Below, in pieces: positions 1 through 8,288 of a DNA stretch of 33,825 nucleotides. Position 1 is the first letter of the stretch, and each line of letters starts with the position of its first letter. The notes beneath the pieces are model-generated. The model was not told where the DNA came from. It made no database searches and saw nothing but the letters and a program-made list of their open reading frames with translations. Position numbers and translations under genes: made by a program. The stretch covers positions 1 to 33,825 of the forward strand of contig CAIOHN010000138.1 of NCBI GenBank assembly GCA_903858105.1, given 5' to 3'. This DNA is from an uncultured Pseudomonadota bacterium (GTDB lineage: Bacteria; Pseudomonadota; Gammaproteobacteria; Methylococcales; Methylomonadaceae).

Positions 1-275
1 CCCATGATGTCTTCTTCGCGCATGACGATGTATTGCTCGCCATCGACTTTAACTTCGGTGCCGGAATATTTGCCGAACAGAACTCTGTCGCCAACTTTAA
101 CTTCCAGGGCGCGAATTTGGCCGTTGTCCAATGGTTTGCCGGAACCGACTGCCATCACTTCGCCTTCGCTAGGTTTTTCAGCAGCAGAACCAGGCAGCAC
201 GATACCGCCAGCGGTTTTGGTTTCTTCTTCTACGCGTTTTACGACGATACGGTCATGTAGCGGACGAATTTTCAT
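1..275 (-). CDS. groES: GroES co-chaperonin (Hsp10), 3' end truncated by window edge
   Basis: Minus-strand translation from ATG at 275: [47 protein letters not shown]...[20 protein letters not shown]; preceded by GGAGAAATTG ribosome-binding region. Confidence 0.97.
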   Translation of the reverse strand, partial: MKIRPLHDRIVVKRVEEETKTAGGIVLPGSAAEKPSEGEVMAVGSGKPLDNGQIRALEVKVGDRVLFGKYSGTEVKVDGEQYIVMREEDIM

Positions 276-383
276 CAATTTCTCCTAAATGTAGATAAAG
301 TAAAAGGTTAAAACGTAATAAGCTGTTTAAAAAACGACTACTTCCTTGCAGATGCAGCTAGCTTTTAAACGGCCTCTTGTTTA

Positions 384-410
384 TTAGCACTCTCTGGCAA
401 TGAGTGCTAA
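384..410. promoter_or_regulatory. CIRCE element (HrcA operator)
   Basis: Perfect TTAGCACTC-N9-GAGTGCTAA inverted repeat (384-392 / 402-410) upstream of groES. Confidence 0.96.
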
Positions 411-480
411 TAATATCCCGGTTTTGCACTCTGTCAAGCTCTTTGGCATCATCTGCGCCTATCAGAACCCCAAGCACACT

Positions 481-1233
481 ATGAACGACCAACAATTACT
501 CCGTTACAGCCGCCAGATCATGCTGCCGCAAATCGATATAGCCGGTCAGCAAAAATTGCTCGATGCCAAAGTGCTGATTATCGGCGCCGGTGGCCTGGGC
601 TCACCTGCCTCCATGTATCTGGCCGCAGCCGGTGTCGGTCAAATAACCCTGTATGACGATGACGAGGTCGATTTAACCAATTTGCAGCGGCAGATTGCTC
701 ACACGACGCTTGATATAGGGCTGGATAAAGTTATTTCAACCCAACAGACGCTGGAAAAAATCAACCCGGGCGTCAAGGTGATAGCCTGCAAGCAACGCTT
801 ATCTGGCGACCAACTGCTCAAAGAAGTAGGCGACGCCGATCTGGTGCTGGACTGCAGCGATAATTTCGCTACCCGGTTTGCTATCAATAAAGCCTGCGTC
901 GATTGTCAAACGCCGCTGGTGTCGGGCGCGGCGATCCGTTTTGAAGGCCAGGTCAGCGTGTTCACGCCCGGCTTGCACGATAGCCCCTGTTATAACTGCC
1001 TGTACCAAAGTGACGGCGAGGAATTGCAAAACTGTGCCCGCAATGGCGTGATCGCGCCTATCACCGGCATTGTTGGCAGTATTCAGGCCCTGGAAGCGAT
1101 TAAGTTACTGACAAATGCTGGTCAAACCTTAACCGGCCGTTTATTGCTTTTAGATGGACTAAGCATGGAATGGCAAACGATGCGTCTCAAGAAAAATCCA
1201 AGTTGCCCGACCTGCGGCGTTCAAAAAAACTGA
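481..1233 (+). CDS. moeB: HesA/MoeB/ThiF family adenylyltransferase (E1-like)
   Basis: MNDQQLLRYSRQIMLPQIDIAGQQKLLDAKVLIIGAGGLGSPASMYLAAAGVG...; C-terminal CPTCG zinc motif. The ORF call at 400 begins inside CIRCE, so ATG 481 is preferred. Confidence 0.9.
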   Translation: MNDQQLLRYSRQIMLPQIDIAGQQKLLDAKVLIIGAGGLGSPASMYLAAAGVGQITLYDDDEVDLTNLQRQIAHTTLDIGLDKVISTQQTLEKINPGVKVIACKQRLSGDQLLKEVGDADLVLDCSDNFATRFAINKACVDCQTPLVSGAAIRFEGQVSVFTPGLHDSPCYNCLYQSDGEELQNCARNGVIAPITGIVGSIQALEAIKLLTNAGQTLTGRLLLLDGLSMEWQTMRLKKNPSCPTCGVQKN

Positions 1234-1240
1234 CGCGCAC

Positions 1241-1269
1241 AAAAAAGCCGGGCTAACCCGGCTTTTTTT
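1241..1269 (+). terminator. Rho-independent terminator after moeB-like gene
   Basis: AAAAAAGCCGGGCTAACCCGGCTTTTTTT: GCCGGG/CCCGGC stem with flanking A and T tracts (may act bidirectionally). Confidence 0.88.
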
Positions 1270-1288
1270 CTGGTGCATAAAGCCAGTC

Positions 1289-1495
1289 TCAGCTTTTGCC
1301 GAGTTTGGCTTTAACGATACCAATGGCTTTGGCAACAGCCTTGAGCACTGGCGATTCGGAATCACCGTGCGGCTCGGTATCACCAAACGGCTCGCCGTTT
1401 TTCATGGTGTACATGTAAATAAAATACCCCAGCGGCGCAAAAGCGAAGATGGCAATAATTAACATAAAGACCATTAATTCGATAACTCCACCCAT
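1289..1495 (-). CDS. Small membrane protein of unknown function
   Basis: MGGVIELMVFMLIIAIFAFAPLGYFIYMYTMKNGEPFGDTEPHGDSESPVLKAVAKAIGIVKAKLGKS; GGAGG precedes ATG at 1495; one hydrophobic segment. Confidence 0.65.
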   Translation of the reverse strand: MGGVIELMVFMLIIAIFAFAPLGYFIYMYTMKNGEPFGDTEPHGDSESPVLKAVAKAIGIVKAKLGKS

Positions 1496-1580
1496 AAATA
1501 CCTCCAACTATTTGTTTTTATTTTAATTTAGATTAAGGCCCTGGCCTCGGTAGCGACTATAACCCTATCCCTTTTAGGGA

Positions 1581-1602
1581 ACAAGTATAAAATCATACTT
1601 GT
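1581..1602. promoter_or_regulatory. Inverted repeat in divergent intergenic region (candidate operator)
   Basis: ACAAGTAT-AAAATC-ATACTTGT between minus-strand gene starting 1495 and plus-strand ATPase starting 1683. Confidence 0.4.
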
Positions 1603-1682
1603 CAACCCGTAGCGTTCTCAATAAAACCGATTATCCTGCACCATAACCGTTCGAGTACTGTTCTCCAAATCAATCTGCGCAT

Positions 1683-4376
1683 ATGGACACTCATCAAAAA
1701 ACCAACTGGCACAGCCTGTCACCGGAAGCCTTGCTTACTCAATTTAAGCTGGAGCTCGGTCAGGGCTTGAGCTCTGCCGAAGCTCAGCGGCGACTGGCCT
1801 CGACCGGCCGCAATCGTTTGACGCCGCCCAAAGGCAAAGGCCCGCTGCTACTGTTGCTGGCGCAATTTAATCAGCCGCTGATATATATTTTACTGCTGTC
1901 CGCAGCCACCACCGCGTATTTAGAAGAATGGACCGACAGCAGCGTAATCTTTGGCGTAGTGATTGTTAACGCCGTGATCGGCTTTATTCAGGAAGCCAAC
2001 GCCCTTAAAGCGATTAGCGCCCTGGCACAAACCTTAAACATAAGCACTAATGTATTGCGCGATGGCCAGCGCCGCTGCCTTTCTGCGGAAGAACTGGTGC
2101 CGGGCGATTTGGTTTATCTGCAATCCGGCGATAAAGTGCCCGCCGATTTACGTTTGCTGCAATGCCGGGAACTGAAAATCGACGAATCCGCCCTAACCGG
2201 CGAATCTGTGCCCGCAGACAAACAGGCGCAAACCCTGCCTGCCAACACCTTACTGGCCGATCGCTGCAATATGGCCTATTCCTCCACTCTGGTTAGCTAC
2301 GGCAGCGCGCTGGCGCTGGTCGTCACCACCGGCGACAACACCGAGATAGGCCATATCAATCGGCTAATCGCCAGCACCGAACCGCTGGAAACCCCGCTAA
2401 CCCGTAAGATGAGCCAGTTCAGCCAGTTGTTGCTGTGGGTTATCGTCGGCTGTGCGGCGGTTACCTTTGGCGTGGGCGTCTGGCGCGGCGAAACCGTGCT
2501 GGATATGTTCATGGCCTCGGTAGCCCTGGCAGTCGGCGCGATACCGGAAGGCCTGCCGGCAGCACTGACCATTACCCTGGCGATTGGCGTGTCGCGGATG
2601 GCAAAACGCAATGCCATCATCCGTAAATTGCCAGCGGTAGAAACCCTGGGCAGCACCACGGTCATTTGTTCGGACAAAACTGGCACCCTGACCCAAAACC
2701 AAATGACCGTGCAATGGATATATGCTGGCGACGAGGCATTTGCCGTCGGCGGTAGCGGTTATACCCCGGATGGCGATTTTCAACTTAAGCAGCAACTGAT
2801 CGATCCAGCGCAAAAACCGGCGCTTTTGGAGTGTCTGAAAGCCGGTTTGCTATGCAATGATGCCCGACTCATCGCCGATGTGGATAGTTGGCGGATTGAA
2901 GGTGATCCGACCGAAGCCGCGCTATTGGTCGCCGCGCACAAAGCCGGTCTACATCACGCCAGCGTTAGCGATGAGCACCCACGGCTGGACGCTATTCCCT
3001 TTGAATCCGAACACCAGTTTATGGCTACGCTGCACCACGATCTGGCGGAAGACTCGCGGCATATTTATCTGAAAGGCTCTTTAGAAAGCTTGATCGACCG
3101 CTGCGACGGCGCTTTTTCCAGCATTCTGGAAGTAATAGCGCTGGATAAAAACGGCCTGCTGCAACAGGCCGAAGCCTTTGCCGCCCAAGGCCTGCGGGTA
3201 TTGGCTTTCGCCCGCGCCGAACATAACGACGATGCTGTGGAACACCATGAAGTGCGCAGCGGCCTGACTTTTCTGGGTTTGCAAGCCATGATAGACCCGC
3301 CACGCCCGGAAGCCGCCGCCGCTATCGCCGCCTGTTATAAGGCCGGCATCGCTGTGAAAATGATCACCGGCGACCATCCCGTCACAGCGCTAGCTATCGC
3401 CAAACAACTGCATATGCGCCATACCGAACGCGTAATCAGCGGCGCCCAATTGCAAAATTACACTGATGCAGATTACCGCCAGCAAGTGGATCATTGCGAC
3501 GTCTATGCCCGCATCGCCCCGGAACAAAAGCTGCAATTGGTGCAAGCCTTGCAAGCCAACGGTCATGTCGTGGCGATGACCGGCGACGGCGTCAACGACG
3601 CCCCGGCGTTGCGGCAAGCCAATATTGGCGTAGCGATGGGTTTAGGGGGCACCGAAGTATCCAAGGAAGCCGCGGCAATGGTGTTAACCGACGATCATTT
3701 CGCCACCATAGAAGCGGCGATTGAAGAAGGCCGCGGCGTATTCGACAATCTGATCAAATTCATCGTTTGGACTTTGCCCACCAATCTCGGCGAAGGTCTG
3801 CTGATTACCGCCGCAGTCTTTGCCAATGTTGCGCTGCCCATCACGCCTTTACAGATTCTGTGGATCAATATGACCACCGCCGTATTGTTGGGTTTGATGC
3901 TGTCGTTTGAGCCTAAAGAACCCGGCTTAATGTATCGTAAACCGCGCAATCCAGCGCAAGCCATTTTGACCGGTCGCCTGATGTTTCGCATCAGCCTGGT
4001 AGGTTTTCTCTTGCTGGCAGGGGCTTTTGGCTTGTTTGAGTGGGAGTTGGCGCATAACGAAAGCCTGGCTAAAGCCCGCACCGTGGCAGTGAACGTGTTT
4101 GTCTTTGGCGAGCTGTTTTATCTATTTAACTGCCGCTCGTTACATTATTCGATGTGGCACCTCGGGCTGTTTTCCAATTTGTGGCTGGTCTGCGGCGTGA
4201 TTTGCATGACGCTGCTGCAACTGCTATTTACCTATTGGCCGCCCATGCAAGCCTTGTTTGGCAGCGCGGCAATCGGCTACGACGAATGGCTGTTAATTCT
4301 GGCCGTCAGCATCGTAATTTATACGACAATCGGTTTGGAAAAATTACTGTTCAGGTATTTTGCGCGCCGCCGGTAA
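1683..4376 (+). CDS. P2-type cation-transporting ATPase (HAD-IC family)
   Basis: 897 aa with TGES, DKTGTLT, MTGDGVNDAPAL motifs and N-terminal cation-ATPase domain. Confidence 0.95.
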   Translation: MDTHQKTNWHSLSPEALLTQFKLELGQGLSSAEAQRRLASTGRNRLTPPKGKGPLLLLLAQFNQPLIYILLLSAATTAYLEEWTDSSVIFGVVIVNAVIGFIQEANALKAISALAQTLNISTNVLRDGQRRCLSAEELVPGDLVYLQSGDKVPADLRLLQCRELKIDESALTGESVPADKQAQTLPANTLLADRCNMAYSSTLVSYGSALALVVTTGDNTEIGHINRLIASTEPLETPLTRKMSQFSQLLLWVIVGCAAVTFGVGVWRGETVLDMFMASVALAVGAIPEGLPAALTITLAIGVSRMAKRNAIIRKLPAVETLGSTTVICSDKTGTLTQNQMTVQWIYAGDEAFAVGGSGYTPDGDFQLKQQLIDPAQKPALLECLKAGLLCNDARLIADVDSWRIEGDPTEAALLVAAHKAGLHHASVSDEHPRLDAIPFESEHQFMATLHHDLAEDSRHIYLKGSLESLIDRCDGAFSSILEVIALDKNGLLQQAEAFAAQGLRVLAFARAEHNDDAVEHHEVRSGLTFLGLQAMIDPPRPEAAAAIAACYKAGIAVKMITGDHPVTALAIAKQLHMRHTERVISGAQLQNYTDADYRQQVDHCDVYARIAPEQKLQLVQALQANGHVVAMTGDGVNDAPALRQANIGVAMGLGGTEVSKEAAAMVLTDDHFATIEAAIEEGRGVFDNLIKFIVWTLPTNLGEGLLITAAVFANVALPITPLQILWINMTTAVLLGLMLSFEPKEPGLMYRKPRNPAQAILTGRLMFRISLVGFLLLAGAFGLFEWELAHNESLAKARTVAVNVFVFGELFYLFNCRSLHYSMWHLGLFSNLWLVCGVICMTLLQLLFTYWPPMQALFGSAAIGYDEWLLILAVSIVIYTTIGLEKLLFRYFARRR

Positions 4377-4961
4377 CGCGTCCAGCGCCAGCAACAGCGT
4401 TTGCAAACTGAGTAAGGACTGTTTTTCTGGCGCAGCTTGCGATTCCAGTTGCGCCCTGACGATAGCACCGTCTATTGCGATTGCGGCCGCGTTGGCCAAT
4501 GCTTGTCGCGCCGGGCTATCCGGCAGCAATTCAGCGATTATCGCCACCATGTCCTGCTTATGGCTGCGGCAAATCTCCACCACATCCGGCAGCACACCAG
4601 CCAATTCGGCAACCGTGTTGATAAACGCGCAGCCACGATAAATCGGCTTGCGAAACCATTCTTCCATCGTCGCAACCAGCGGCAGTAAGCCACCGCCGGG
4701 TCTGCCACCAAACCGGTTTAAGGCATCGGTAAACCAGGCAATCCAAAGCTCGTGCCGGTAATCCAGAAAAGCCCGAATCAAATCATTTTTGCTGGGAAAA
4801 TAGCGATAGAAGGTGACTTTGGTAACGCCCGCTTCGGCGATCACCTTATCCACACCGGTGGCGCGGATGCCATCGCGATAAAACAGGTCGTGAGCCGTCA
4901 GTAAAATCCGCTCTCGCGGCGGTTTGCTGGCGATAAATTCTTTATCGGTGATCATAGACAA
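4344..4961 (-). CDS. TetR/AcrR family transcriptional regulator
   Basis: N-terminal HTH: ILLTAHDLFYRDGIRATGVDKVIAEAGVTKVTFYRYFPSKNDLIRAFL. Confidence 0.93.
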   Translation of the reverse strand: MSMITDKEFIASKPPRERILLTAHDLFYRDGIRATGVDKVIAEAGVTKVTFYRYFPSKNDLIRAFLDYRHELWIAWFTDALNRFGGRPGGGLLPLVATMEEWFRKPIYRGCAFINTVAELAGVLPDVVEICRSHKQDMVAIIAELLPDSPARQALANAAAIAIDGAIVRAQLESQAAPEKQSLLSLQTLLLALDALPAARKIPEQ

Positions 4962-5041
4962 TGGCTGCCAGGGCTTGAAAATGGGTTCGGCATTACCTCA
5001 CCCATTTTGCTCATGCCTTATCCAGGACTGGCTGTAGCGGT

Positions 5042-5521
5042 TTAATGTCCAGAATGTTCCGGCGGGGTATTAGAGACATCATTTCTACGCAAAGTATAGC
5101 GCTCTGCCCCTTTACCGGTATAACGGTTGCCATTGGCATCAAGTTGAATCAAAGCATTGTCGCCGACCAGATATTGCTGCGAGCTTGAACCATTTTTAGG
5201 TGTCAAGACTATGGTATTGGCTTTATCGCTCCAGGTAAATTTGCCTTTTTCGACATATTCTCTTTCCGACTTGCCCAGAAATTGGGTCATCATCATGTAA
5301 CTGCCATTTTTGTTTAACGCCAGCGTGGTTTTAACACCGATACAATCCGCGCACGGTGTAGAACCGTTATAAATGCCCGGCCAATCGACACTTTTTTCAG
5401 CGTGTTTATGCTCATCCTTGTGTTCTGCCGTTTCGGCAAAAACAGGGCTGCAAACCGAAAACAGCGCGCTGACCAGTGATACGGTCATAATCTGTTTAAA
5501 TCTTTGACTTAATATTTGCAT
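5042..5521 (-). CDS. NlpE-like (copper resistance/envelope stress) N-terminal domain protein
   Basis: Signal peptide then WPGIYNGSTPCADCIGVKTTLALNKNGSYMMMTQFLGK...; CxxC motif as in NlpE N-terminal domain. Confidence 0.8.
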   Translation of the reverse strand: MQILSQRFKQIMTVSLVSALFSVCSPVFAETAEHKDEHKHAEKSVDWPGIYNGSTPCADCIGVKTTLALNKNGSYMMMTQFLGKSEREYVEKGKFTWSDKANTIVLTPKNGSSSQQYLVGDNALIQLDANGNRYTGKGAERYTLRRNDVSNTPPEHSGH

Positions 5522-5767
5522 AGTTGCTCCTCAGCAAGACAATGGTTAGGTAGATGGCAAACAGGCCGCAAACCCGATCAAGCGGTTATTTTTAGTTATC
5601 AGTCGGCCCTGCCCCATTCTACCGATTTACGCGTTTAATTTGACTAGCCATTTGGCATTGCTAACGCATCCTGACAGTTTATCTGCCAATATGGGCAAAT
5701 AAGCAAACTCTATTTTCTCGATTCTAGTCCTTACTGAACTTACAGTGCATGAGAGCCAATAGATTTA

Positions 5768-5822
5768 GTAGACGTCTCTGTCTACCACTGCTAATATTAC
5801 CCAAGTAGACAACATTGTCTAC
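5768..5822. promoter_or_regulatory. Tandem operator-like inverted repeats GTAGAC-N6-GTCTAC (two sites)
   Basis: GTAGAC GTCTCT GTCTAC at 5768-5785 and GTAGAC AACATT GTCTAC at 5805-5822, directly upstream of CDS 5854-6321. Confidence 0.7.
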
Positions 5823-5853
5823 AAAATAACTCAAACCACTCAGGAGAACAATC

Positions 5854-6321
5854 ATGGACACTAAACCGCCATTACCGCCCTTCACCGCCGAAACAGCCGC
5901 CCAAAAAGTCCGGATGGCGGAAGACGCCTGGAATAGTCGTGATCCTGACCGGGTGGTGCAGGTTTATACAGAAGATAGCCAATGGCGCAATCGCGCCGAA
6001 TTCCCGGTGGGTCGCGGGCAAATTCACGACTTTTTGCAGCGTAAATGGGCCAAAGAACTGGATTATCGTTTGATCAAGGAATTATGGGCGTACACCGACA
6101 ACCGTATCGCAGTGCGCTTTGCTTACGAATGGCATGACGCCGCCGGCAACTGGTTTCGCAGTTACGGTAACGAGAATTGGGAGTTTAACGAAGCAGGCTT
6201 TATGCAACGCCGCTTTGCCAGCATCAATGATTTAGCCATTAAAGACGACGAGCGACTATTCCATTGGCCTTTGGGCCGCCGACCGGACGAGCATAAAAGT
6301 TTGAGCGAATTGGGGTTGTAG
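5854..6321 (+). CDS. Nuclear transport factor 2-like protein, DUF1348 family
   Basis: [78 protein letters not shown]...; AGGAGA upstream of ATG. Confidence 0.9.
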   Translation: MDTKPPLPPFTAETAAQKVRMAEDAWNSRDPDRVVQVYTEDSQWRNRAEFPVGRGQIHDFLQRKWAKELDYRLIKELWAYTDNRIAVRFAYEWHDAAGNWFRSYGNENWEFNEAGFMQRRFASINDLAIKDDERLFHWPLGRRPDEHKSLSELGL

Positions 6322-6324
6322 CCG

Positions 6325-6771
6325 CTAAGACTGACTGGTTTCGACTAGCTTTCTAACGATTTGCGGTTTGAAACACAGTTGCAGCAACAACACATGTTGG
6401 CTGCGATTGATTAACCAGAAGCTGAATAACAAGCTTAGCAAAGCAATTTCCGGTAGCCAGTCGCCAACGCCTACCGGCAAATAATGCTCGGCCAGGCCGA
6501 CGCCGGACAACATAAGCACCAAGGGTACCAAGTACAACAACACCGAAGTCAGCAGCAGATGCGTATCGTCTATGGCGACCGTTACCCGGTCGCCAGCCTG
6601 CAAAACCAAGTCGCTGTCCACCGCGAACTCGCGCTTGGGCAGGATTTTGGCCAGCGTGGCAGTGCCGCAGGACTGCTGTTGTCCGCAGCCGCTGCAAGCA
6701 CTGGTTTGCAGGCTTTTGATCCAGGTCTGGCCGTCACTGATCCGGGTAACGACCGCTGCTTCTTCGATCAT
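6325..6771 (-). CDS. rseC: RseC/MucC family protein (SoxR-reducing system type)
   Basis: MIEEAAVVTRISDGQTWIKSLQTSACSGCGQQQSCGTATLAKIL with the C-x2-C-x5-C pattern and two TM segments. Confidence 0.85.
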   Translation of the reverse strand: MIEEAAVVTRISDGQTWIKSLQTSACSGCGQQQSCGTATLAKILPKREFAVDSDLVLQAGDRVTVAIDDTHLLLTSVLLYLVPLVLMLSGVGLAEHYLPVGVGDWLPEIALLSLLFSFWLINRSQHVLLLQLCFKPQIVRKLVETSQS

Positions 6772-6781
6772 TGCTTGATGC

Positions 6782-7312
6782 TTATTGCCAGGCGGGGCTA
6801 ATCGCCGCCAGCCAATCTTTCAAACGGGCTTCGCTAAGATCTTTTTGATTGTCTTCGTCCAAAGCCAAACCAACAAATTGGTCGCCCAACAAACCTTTGG
6901 ATTTTTTAAAGGTGTAGCCTGCGCTGCTGGTCATGCCTACGATATTGGCACCACAATCAGCAAACGCATCGTACAAAAAGCCCAAAGCATCGACAAAATT
7001 ACCGGGATAACCTTCCTGATCACCCAAGCCATAAATTGCCACGGTTTTGCCTGCAAAATCTGCACCCACCAAGCCAGGCAAAAACTCTTCCCAACTTTCG
7101 TTATCGTGACCGGCACTCATGCCGGGCAATTCGCCTTCGCCGTATGTTGGCGAACCTAAAATCAACACATCGTAGGCCAATAAATCGTCGACTGAGGCTT
7201 TGTTGATATTGACCGGTTTAGCGGCCACATCACCCAACTGGGTAGCAATCGATTTGGCGACCTTACGCGTGTTGCCGGTATCGGTTCCGAAAAAAATGCC
7301 TACTTTTGCCAT
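6782..7312 (-). CDS. fldA: Flavodoxin (long-chain type)
   Basis: MAKVGIFFGTDTGNTRKVAKSIATQL FMN phosphate loop; DNQKDLSEARLKDWLAAI C-terminus. Confidence 0.95.
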   Translation of the reverse strand: MAKVGIFFGTDTGNTRKVAKSIATQLGDVAAKPVNINKASVDDLLAYDVLILGSPTYGEGELPGMSAGHDNESWEEFLPGLVGADFAGKTVAIYGLGDQEGYPGNFVDALGFLYDAFADCGANIVGMTSSAGYTFKKSKGLLGDQFVGLALDEDNQKDLSEARLKDWLAAISPAWQ

Positions 7313-7340
7313 GATGGTATCTCCTTGTTAAATAGCTAAA

Positions 7341-7958
7341 TCAAATTTGAATTTGCAGCAAGCCCGCGCTGGCCGGGGCTTGTAGTGCCTGCCATTCCGC
7401 GCTGGTATGCGTTTTCAGCGTAACCGCGTGCAAGCGGCCAGTGGCTAAAGGGGCGCTGAGAGTTTCCATAACGCCCTGATGTTTTTTAATCATCGGTAAA
7501 TCCGCAAATTGATCGCTAACCACGCTGATCGACAAATTGCAGCCCTCGCCTTCGATGTAAATTTTGGCATCCGGGTAACCGGATAAGATCATTTGCTCGA
7601 CTTCTGAATGCTTGATCACATCGCTTTGCGCTGCCTCGGCAGGCTTGAGAGTGGTTTGCAGCAAAGGCAGCAAGCTACCGTCGTTATTCATAGATTCGAC
7701 GATGTCGCAGCCGCCGACCAGTTCGCCGTTTACAAATAGCTGCGGAAAAGTCGGCCATTTGGAAATGCTGGGCAAGCGATCACGAATAAACGGCGCTTTC
7801 AGTACATCGACGTAGGCGTAAGGCACTTTGGTTTCATTCAAGATGCCCACGGTTTTTGCCGAGAAACCGCACTCTGGCGCGGACGGCACGCCTTTCATAT
7901 ACAAAATCACTGCGTTATCAGCGATTTGTTGCAGGATTTTTTCTTTGGTTGTGCTCAT
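7341..7958 (-). CDS. Monothiol CGFS glutaredoxin fused to BolA/IbaG-like domain
   Basis: N-term: ILYMKGVPSAPECGFSAKTVGIL...WPTFPQLFVNGELVGGCDIV (Grx4-type). C-term: VEQMILSGYPDAKIYIEGEGCNLSISVVSDQFADLPMIKKHQGVMETLSAPLATGRLHAVTLKTHTSAEW (BolA/IbaG-like). Confidence 0.9.
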   Translation of the reverse strand: MSTTKEKILQQIADNAVILYMKGVPSAPECGFSAKTVGILNETKVPYAYVDVLKAPFIRDRLPSISKWPTFPQLFVNGELVGGCDIVESMNNDGSLLPLLQTTLKPAEAAQSDVIKHSEVEQMILSGYPDAKIYIEGEGCNLSISVVSDQFADLPMIKKHQGVMETLSAPLATGRLHAVTLKTHTSAEWQALQAPASAGLLQIQI

Positions 7959-7998
7959 GTTAATTTTCTCAATCTAATAAAAAAATATTGGTTCGCCA

Positions 7999-8260
7999 GC
8001 GGGGTTTCTTCCCGTATGCCGCGCCGAGCACCGAAGCTTTCGCCGAGAATAGCCCGTCAGGGGCGTCGCATGGATGCGACGCGTTGCCGAAGGGCCAGGG
8101 ACGGCCCTTTCGGCAACCCTCGGCGAAAGCTTTGGCGCGCAGGATCAAAGCGGCATCCGGGTGGCCTTTCTTTGGGTTACTTTTCTTTGGCCAAACAAAG
8201 AAAAGTGACTCGGCTGTCGGTCCGAGCACCGACATTAAAACAACCGTCGCGATAGCGACA
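7999..8260. repeat. Dispersed multi-hairpin repeat, copy 1
   Basis: Shares CCCGTATGCCGCGCCGAGCACCG, GCATGGATGC, GTTGCCGAAGGG...CCCTTTCGGCAAC, AAGCGGCATCCGGG and CCGTCGCGA(T/C)AGCGACA with 15140-15468. Stems 8034-8047/8119-8132, 8063-8071/8074-8082, 8083-8096/8103-8117, 8216-8221/8228-8233. Confidence 0.9.
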
Positions 8261-8288
8261 CCGCACAACAAAATAATTTCAAAGCTAC

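Noticed and set aside
400-480. N-terminal extension of the moeB-like ORF
   Set aside because: It begins inside the CIRCE element and lacks family similarity; ATG 481 matches the MoeB/ThiF N-terminus.
2297-2813. Minus-strand ORFs of 129 and 138 aa inside the P-type ATPase
   Set aside because: Shadow ORFs opposite a strongly conserved coding gene; no recognisable domain.
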